From: Apostichopus japonicus
Lineage: Eukaryota > Echinodermata > Holothuroidea > Aspidochirotida > Stichopodidae
Assembly: GCF_037975245.1 (NCBI RefSeq)
Contig: NC_092579.1
Coordinates: 31,706,166 to 31,770,165, forward strand
Length of the DNA: 64,000 nt
Direction of reading: 5' to 3'
Below, one piece after another: positions 58,201 to 64,000 of this stretch. How positions within the stretch are numbered: the first letter of the stretch is position 1; the number at the start of each line of letters is the position of its first letter. The position numbers and the translations under genes were made by a program. The notes under the pieces were generated by a model, which saw only the letters and a list, made by a program, of their open reading frames with translations, did not search any database and was not told the origin of the DNA.

Positions 58201-58811
58201 GAGTCAAGTACCTAGCTGTTATCCTCGCCTAAATTAACAAAGTTAGCATCATTCCCGTGTTGGTCAGGGGAACAGTGACACTTTAACCTTCGGAAAATTC
58301 CACTCTCCTCAACTCTGTTGTACTCCATCGCCTTCGGTAAGACTGAATATTACTAAGTGATATTCCATCATGGTTAGGGATACTTCTTTCCGGGGGTGGG
58401 GTGGGGATGGCGGAGACAAAAAATTTAACAACTGCACTCATTCAATACAAAAACTTGGCATCAATTCCATATAAGTTAGGTAACATTCTCGCTTGTGAAC
58501 TACCATAAATAGAACATTTTCACCAAATTTAAACGTCCCTGATTTATGCTTGACATGATCCTGTTAAACGCGCTCGGGTTTATTTAGCAGCGAAGTAAAT
58601 CTTTGTACGCAAGACCGACTCATTGGTTAGTTTTGAAATTCATTCCAACTTTCTTCGCACATGACCATATCTGTGACCCGCTCGCAAACAATAGTCCTAC
58701 AACCCACTGTCTCCAGCATACTGCTACCAATAATTTTATACAATGCGAGCATCATATCCATCTTGTACTCTCAACGTACCAAACCCAAAAGGAAGAAACT
58801 TGAAAATGTAC

Positions 58812-58932
58812 CTGGCTCTTCCTCCTTCTGTATGGCTTTATGAGACTGAACGACCCTTTGACCTAACATCTTGATCTCTGCTAACAGTCTCTTCACGGAA
58901 TCCTCTGATTTTACTACGCTGTCCTTCAACGT
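58812..58932 (-). CDS. Coiled-coil exon of unknown minus-strand gene (third exon)
   Basis: On the minus strand a CTTAG acceptor precedes 40 codons plus one base, then a donor (GTACAT from 58811). The peptide TLKDSVVKSEDSVKRLLAEI, then KMLGQRVVQSHKAIQKEEEP has hydrophobic residues at a/d spacing (V-V, V, L-L, I, L, V-V) and so a short coiled coil. It joins the preceding exon (59971) in phase 0. The exit phase (1) fits the candidate exon at 54538. Identity unknown. Confidence 0.65.
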
Positions 58933-58954
58933 CTAAGCAGAAAGAAGATGGATT

Positions 58955-59470
58955 AATAATCAATCATGCAAATATGGATTATTATACAACACCTAATTGT
59001 AGTCTGGTCATTTGATTGGTCAATTGCTTGTTGATTGCATGCAAAATCCGCTCTATTCCACTCTATGAAATAGAACCATGAGTTATACTTTTTTGGTAGC
59101 ACTTTTTCAATGGTAAGAGAGCAGAGAAACCTGTCTGTTCAAAACAATCGGTTGCATGAGTGCATTTTACCCGTCTTAATATAATATGTTGCATAAAACA
59201 AATAATGAATGGTTTCCATTCGTGCAATAGTGCAAATATTTCATTCGTTGAAAGATGTAATTTGTTCCATTCAACTCTGCTGCGCCCGTTGAATGGAACA
59301 TTCCATCTTTCAACTCATGAAATATTTGCACTATTGCACTCATAACCATTCAATATTTGTATAATAATCAATCATGCAAATATGGATTAATAATCAATCA
59401 CGCAAAGATGGATTAGTAATCAATCACGCAAAGATGCATTAATAATCATCGTTGCTTACAGATTTCTCTT
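58955..59470. repeat. Imperfect hairpin flanked by 30-bp repeats
   Basis: 59206-59272 and 59290-59352 are inverted copies (CAATAGTGCAAATATTTCAT against its complement), with a 20-base loop. Words TAATCAATCATGCAAATATG or TAATCAATCACGCAAAGATG occur once to the left (58959) and three times to the right (59363-59445). It lies in the intron between two coding exons. Confidence 0.75.
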
Positions 59471-59970
59471 TTGTTATACAACCCACGGGGGAAATGAATT
59501 CCACCCCACCAAGATGGGGAATACTGTATTTTCACTTTCGTTAAATGACGTGTTAAATTTTTCCCCATAAGGTCTGTTCATACCACCGTCTCTTATGCTA
59601 TTGTCGCGTTACAGAGCAGACGTCACTTACTCTTTTCGTTGGGATCTGGGTAGGAGTTGAAATTTAAGCGCCAATGAATGAGCTGGAGCTTGTGGATTAA
59701 ACACCAAATGTTTCCTCCCCTACAGCAGTGGGTAGTTTCACTCAACATTCTATTAAACATGAAATGTAGTGTAAGCACTGAAACTTGAAATTTTCAACAT
59801 GTTACATGATGTTGCATGTTAGTCGCAATTTAACCTTGCATCTCATGATATCAAACACTAACATGTTAGGACAGCCCTTGAACAAAGCAATTAAACATAC
59901 ATTAAAGTAATGAAACTATACTCAAATTGACAGTTGAATGATCCATTAATTAATAGTTTTGTCATCTCAC

Positions 59971-60055
59971 CTTCATTCTGCCATGGATTGCTTCATTAGT
60001 CATCTTAATTCCTTGCATACCTTGAAGGTAGCCATCTTTATCAATCATATCTCTC
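59971..60055 (-). CDS. Second exon of unknown minus-strand gene
   Basis: 85 bases: one base completing the Lys codon of exon 1, then 28 codons reading RDMIDKDGYLQGMQGIKMTN, then EAIHGRMK, and a consensus donor (AAG/GTGAGA). Acceptor TTTCAG, phase 2 in and phase 0 out, both matching the neighbours. Amphipathic and helical; no family recognised. Confidence 0.65.
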
Positions 60056-61308
60056 CTGAAACTTGCCTAATAAACTCCCTTGTTATGGGATCTTAGCATC
60101 TATTAAGATTAAAACATAAGACAAGATGGCAATCTATGGTACTCATCTCTTTTATGATGGAATGGATCTACAATGAACTTTGACCTTGACCCTAAACAAC
60201 TGCATAAGTTCTAATTTAAAATTTGTCTCATTATAGTCAACATATCTGTGGTTTAATGACTTTTTCCAACATGCTGACAAGCAGAAAATGGCTACACTTT
60301 CTGGGTATTTGACCTTTCACCTATGACATTTAGACAATCACCAAAGATCAAGTTTACAGTACATGGTCAGGCACCTACCCACCAAGTTTGAACCTGATCG
60401 GACTAACAGTCTAGGACACACTCTTTTGCACAATTTAGACCAATTTTAACTTTAACTCAATTGACCCATTAACTACAAGCCTAAACAGCTAAATCTGTCT
60501 TGCTTTAAACTTTGTCTCTTCATTCTCTACATATAATGTGGTTTAATGCCTTTGTCCAACAAGTTGGCATGCAGAAAATGGCTAAAAACTAATTTTTAGA
60601 TTTCTTGACCTTCAACCTCTTTGACGTCATCAATCGCGCAGGCATGAGTTACCTGTAATATGGTCAGGCTCCCACCCACCAAGTTTGAACTCGACAGGAC
60701 TTGGGGTCTAGGAGGAGTCTGCGACATACTTAATTTTGCTCACTCACTCACGCACACACGGACACGCACACTCACTCACTCACATTTTTGATGTGGAGTG
60801 AAGTACATTATCTCATCTCCCTATTCATTACATGAAGGGAGATGAGATCAAAACAAACTCAACACAAGGTTACAAACAGTTCTGCTTTACAGCAAGAAAT
60901 AGATAGTGGTCTACTTTAAAATGCACTGTGCAGTTTTCAGTACAGTCAACTGTTTAGAGTGTAAATTTAAAAATCATATCGTTTAAGCAGCTTGTTTTAG
61001 CTGCCCACCCCTCCTTCACTCACCCCCACCCCAAATTGACTTCTATTTACCTTCCCAATCCTTTACAACTTGAGATAGTTTAAAATATCGTTACCAAGAT
61101 ACAGCGTTACCTTTCAACCAGTTACATTTATGGTAAGTAAACATTCGGTTTGGGATTATCCAATAACTTGTCTCAATACATTGCATTTACTTTTCCCAGT
61201 CAGTTTCTTATATTTGAATTGTTTTACAAAAGAATAAAACATAGATAATATGTTGCCAGCTGACAAAACCTTGCTTAAAATAAAACATGTTTAGAGAGTG
61301 AAACTTAC
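60056..61308. other. Intron with dispersed repeats
   Basis: From about 60160 to 60830 there are two related blocks with the words ACCCACCAAGTTTGAAC and CTAGGA, ending in a CACTCA/CACACG-rich tract and an inverted GAGATGAG / CTCATCTC pair around 60810-60850. I have no family name for it. No coding sequence seen. Confidence 0.5.
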
Positions 61309-61532
61309 TTATGACTGGTTAAAATGTCCCTGTAACTATCGCTACCACTGGACTCCGTGTTCAGAGATGAGCCATGCTTGTACTCGGACTGAGCCGTATC
61401 TCCTAAATTTTCTATAGCGACCTTTTGTTGGGAGAATAAACTGCAGCGGAAGATGAAAGAAAAGAGAACCAACAATGTAGACAGACAGAGGGTGAAAGAA
61501 GAAACTAGAGCACCAATGGTGCAGAAGCTCAT
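61309..61532 (-). CDS. First coding exon: single-pass membrane protein, unknown
   Basis: The ATG at 61532 is preceded in frame by TAA 12 bases upstream, so it is the likely start. The frame runs 74 codons plus two bases to a consensus donor (GTAAGT from 61308). After MSFCTIGA comes a hydrophobic segment (LVSSFTLCLSTLLVLFSFIF, residues about 9-28) and then RCSLFSQQK, which predicts a signal anchor with the charged side after it. The remainder is Ser-rich (SSLNTESSGSDS). Exons 2 and 3 follow in correct phase at 60055 and 58932. Foldback element 2 lies 285 bp upstream of the ATG. Identity unknown. Confidence 0.65.
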
Positions 61533-61816
61533 TCCTTTTCGAGCTTAAAAATGTAGGGCCCACAAAACTTTATGGCCCACCAAATTTCAGGCCATTTTTC
61601 AGATTCCACCAATTTTGGGCCCATGAGGGATAACCCCCCCCCCTCCCTCCGTTAGCAGAATCCTGGCCACACCACTGGCTATAATTCCTATTTTCCCCCT
61701 TTAAATCCTATTTTACCAACTCTCTCAAACAATACCACTGACCTACCCTATTAAACTTTCTCCCCTCTACCTGAGCAGACCTGAAGCACACCTTGCCAAC
61801 ATTTTGGCTGGCTGCC

Positions 61817-62804
61817 TATGGCGGGCCATCAGTCTCAAATCATTGGAGATCGACTTATACCGATTTAAATCGACATATACCAGTTTCCTTCGACATATAC
61901 CAGTTTCCTTCGACTTATACCAGTTTCATTCTACATATCATCGATTTAAATCGACATATACCAGTTTCATTCTACATATCATCGATTTAAATCGACATAT
62001 ACCAGTTTCATTCTTCATATCATCGATTTATTTTACTTATCATCGATTTAATTTGGAATATGTTAATGAGCTAAATCGATGATATGTCGATTTAAATAGG
62101 TATATGTCAATTTGAGACGCTAGAAACTGGTATAAGTCCACGGAAATTGACTTCTACCGATTTAATTCGACATATCATCGATTTAAACTGGTAGATGTCG
62201 ATTTAAATGGACATATCATCGATTTATTTTACATATCATCGATTTAAATCGATGATAAGTAATATAAATCGATGATAGGTAGAATAAATCGATGATATGT
62301 CGATTTAAATTGACATATACCAGTTTCATTCTACATATCATCGATTTAAATCGACATATACCAGTTTCCTTCGACATATCATCGATTTATTTTACTTATC
62401 ATCGATTTAAATCGATGATAAGTAAAATAAATCGATGATATGTAGAATAAATCGATGATATGTCGATTTAAATTGACATATACCAGTTTCATTCCACATA
62501 TCATCGATTTAAATCGACATATACCAGTTACTATCGACATATCATCGATTTATTTTACTTATCATCGATTTAAATCGATGATAAGTAAAATAAATCGATG
62601 ATATGTAGAATGAAACTGGTATATGTCGATTTAAATCGATGATATGTAGAATGAAGCTGGTATATGTCGATTTAAATCGATGATATGTAGAATGAAACTG
62701 GTATAAGTCGAAGGAAACTGGTATATGTCGAAGGAAACTGGTATATGTCGATTTAAATCGGTATAAGTCGATCTCCAATGATTTGAGACTGATGGCCCGC
62801 CATA
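61817..62804. mobile_element. Foldback transposon 2, ATCGAT/TTTAAA-module arms
   Basis: 988 bp. Outer ends TATGGCGGGCCATCAGTCTC at left and its exact complement at right, within a perfect terminal inverted repeat of over 60 bp. Perfect 6-bp direct repeats GCTGCC flank it (61811-61816 and 62805-62810). The interior is almost wholly built from the modules ATCGATTTAAATCGAT and GACATATACCAGTTTC in both orientations. There is no unique centre and no gene; the open frames are palindrome artefacts. It shares terminus layout and duplication length with the element at 50075. Confidence 0.93.
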
Positions 62805-62810
62805 GCTGCC

Positions 62811-64000
62811 TACATACCTCAGGCTCAAAGACTTCTAAGAATCGGCAAGTGCTGATTGGCTGTAGGGCTCTCACGCTTACAGTTCAACAGTTAATAACAA
62901 CTCCCAGTCCTGCTTTAATTCCACTAACAGCCTCTGCAGAGCTTAACCACAAATGTAAACAAACACTGCAGATACTGGGAGACAAATTAAAGGAGATTTT
63001 TTTAAACAATGGGGATTAATTGTAATTAATTAACTTTTGACCAAAAATTATTAGGCATCACCTTATTCATACACAATCCAACAATCATCAGTTCAACTTT
63101 GAATATGATCCATCAAAATCTTGAGGAGATTGAGATATTTGAAAATATTACAAAGAATGACCCCCGATGACCCCCTAAATGACATTTGACCTCAATTTTC
63201 CAAACACTCCTCGTAACTCCTATCCCGAGGAACGTTGTGACCAAGTTTCACTATCACTGGCCATACACTGTACGAACAGGAGCAATTTGAAAATATTGGG
63301 CCGGGGCCCGGGACACAAAAGACCCCTAGTTGATCTTTGATCTGAAATTCATGAACACCCTGAAGGTAAAACTTCCATAGTACTATCGTGACAAACCCTC
63401 AGCATTGTACCATGGAATCTGTAGGAGAAGAAGCGTTTTGTGTATTTCCACAAAATGGCCCATTACGGCCCACAGGTGACCTTTGACCCCATATTTCGGA
63501 CCATCTCTGATGGCCCTATACCCAATGGTCCTTGTGTCCAATTTTCATGAAATTCCATCAAACGTTGTGCGAGTGGGAGCGGTTTTACCAATTGTTGACG
63601 GATAGAGTGATAGAGTGATAGACGCCGCACTGTAACAATAGCTCACACCAGCATGCTGGTATGAGCTAAAAACCAAACACACTCAATGAATGTAAAAATA
63701 TGTACGTCAGGAAGCAGGTGGATGGCAAAATACCTCTTGCGGTAATGAGCTTAAAAATCATCCATCACTGATAGCAACAACTGCGGTATGCCTTTTAACC
63801 CTTTCAATGCCTTAGGTGCTCTCTTGATCATCCTACAACTTTATCATCAAAGTCAGGGCTCTAAGATTGTCCAAAACTCCAGCAAAATTTGTGCCAAGAG
63901 CCAGTAAATATTGAGCAGCTGCAGGAAATGTTAAGGTTTTGATGTACAGTTTTCAAAAAACCACTGAAAAAAAAGTTGCTCTTAAAATTCTGTCAATTCT
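62811..64000. other. Dispersed repeats, no gene
   Basis: 63120-63610 is a TTTGACC-rich repeat like that at 53.23-53.56 kb. It contains TGACCTTTGACCCC at 63477-63490, a second DR1-like word, and a GATAGAGTGATAGA direct repeat at about 63600. I found nothing coding. Confidence 0.45.

Noticed and set aside
61793-62874. Open frames of 65-110 codons on both strands with HIPVSF repeats
   Set aside because: They arise from the ATCGAT/TTTAAA palindromic modules; mirrored peptides on both strands show they are artefacts.

Overview
The window looks like ordinary nuclear DNA of a marine invertebrate deuterostome, most likely an echinoderm. The genes are intron-rich with small exons, and non-LTR and LTR retrotransposons, hAT-like MITEs, foldback elements, minisatellites and poly-G/poly-C runs fill the introns. 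A patch at about 29.9-30.3 kb is dense in the word AGGCCTA, which I associate with echinoderm genomes. There is no bacterial gene organisation. The organism call is inference; the repeats and exon structures are read from the sequence.

Host genes. On the plus strand, exons of an adducin (spectrin-actin membrane skeleton) gene lie at about 10.95-19.2 kb and cover the second half of the aldolase-like head and the neck. On the plus strand at 39.9-41.5 kb are the last two coding exons of SRP68, ending in a stop codon. Between them (32.8-35.1 kb) one exon of an ABCC/MRP-type transporter nucleotide-binding domain is present in three decayed tandem copies. On the minus strand (61.5 kb down to about 54.1 kb) is a phase-consistent gene of unknown identity for a single-pass membrane protein with a coiled coil. 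A plus-strand exon coding for a signal peptide sits inside one of its introns. A minus-strand first exon at 14.2-14.4 kb resembles the N-terminal domain of invertebrate BEN/DUF4806-type proteins.

Mobile DNA. At 2.56-3.71 kb are minus-strand scraps of a LINE tail and a Mutator-like transposase. At 4.5-8.85 kb is a nearly full-length but broken minus-strand LINE with a gag-like ORF1, endonuclease and reverse transcriptase. At 22.95-27.9 kb is a minus-strand Ty3/Gypsy element with one LTR, a primer-binding site and broken gag/pol, truncated before the integrase; a hAT-type MITE with an 8-bp target duplication sits in its gag. At 35.3-39.7 kb is a decayed plus-strand LINE, and at 46.3-48.5 kb a second partial copy that is itself split by a hAT-like element with an 8-bp duplication.

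Most notable structures. Two foldback elements (50075-51832 and 61817-62804) have different arm sequences but share the terminus TATGGC-RR-GCC. Each is flanked by a perfect 6-bp target duplication, and their arms are built from short self-complementary modules (CTTAAG-centred in one, ATCGAT/TTTAAA-centred in the other). A third array of the same architecture, TTCGAA-centred, lies at 12.77-13.19 kb. At 43.6-44.7 kb, seven 151-bp tandem units each carry perfect Pol III A and B boxes and a T-run on the minus strand, like a satellite of tRNA-derived transcription units. A TA-cored palindrome of about 515 bp lies at 52.28-52.79 kb.

The three recognisable plus-strand genes are all incomplete here, and the adducin exons carry a frameshift and an in-frame stop. 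Either the remaining exons are diverged, very small or outside the window, or the segment is a mosaic of gene fragments or contains assembly errors. I could not decide this from the sequence alone.
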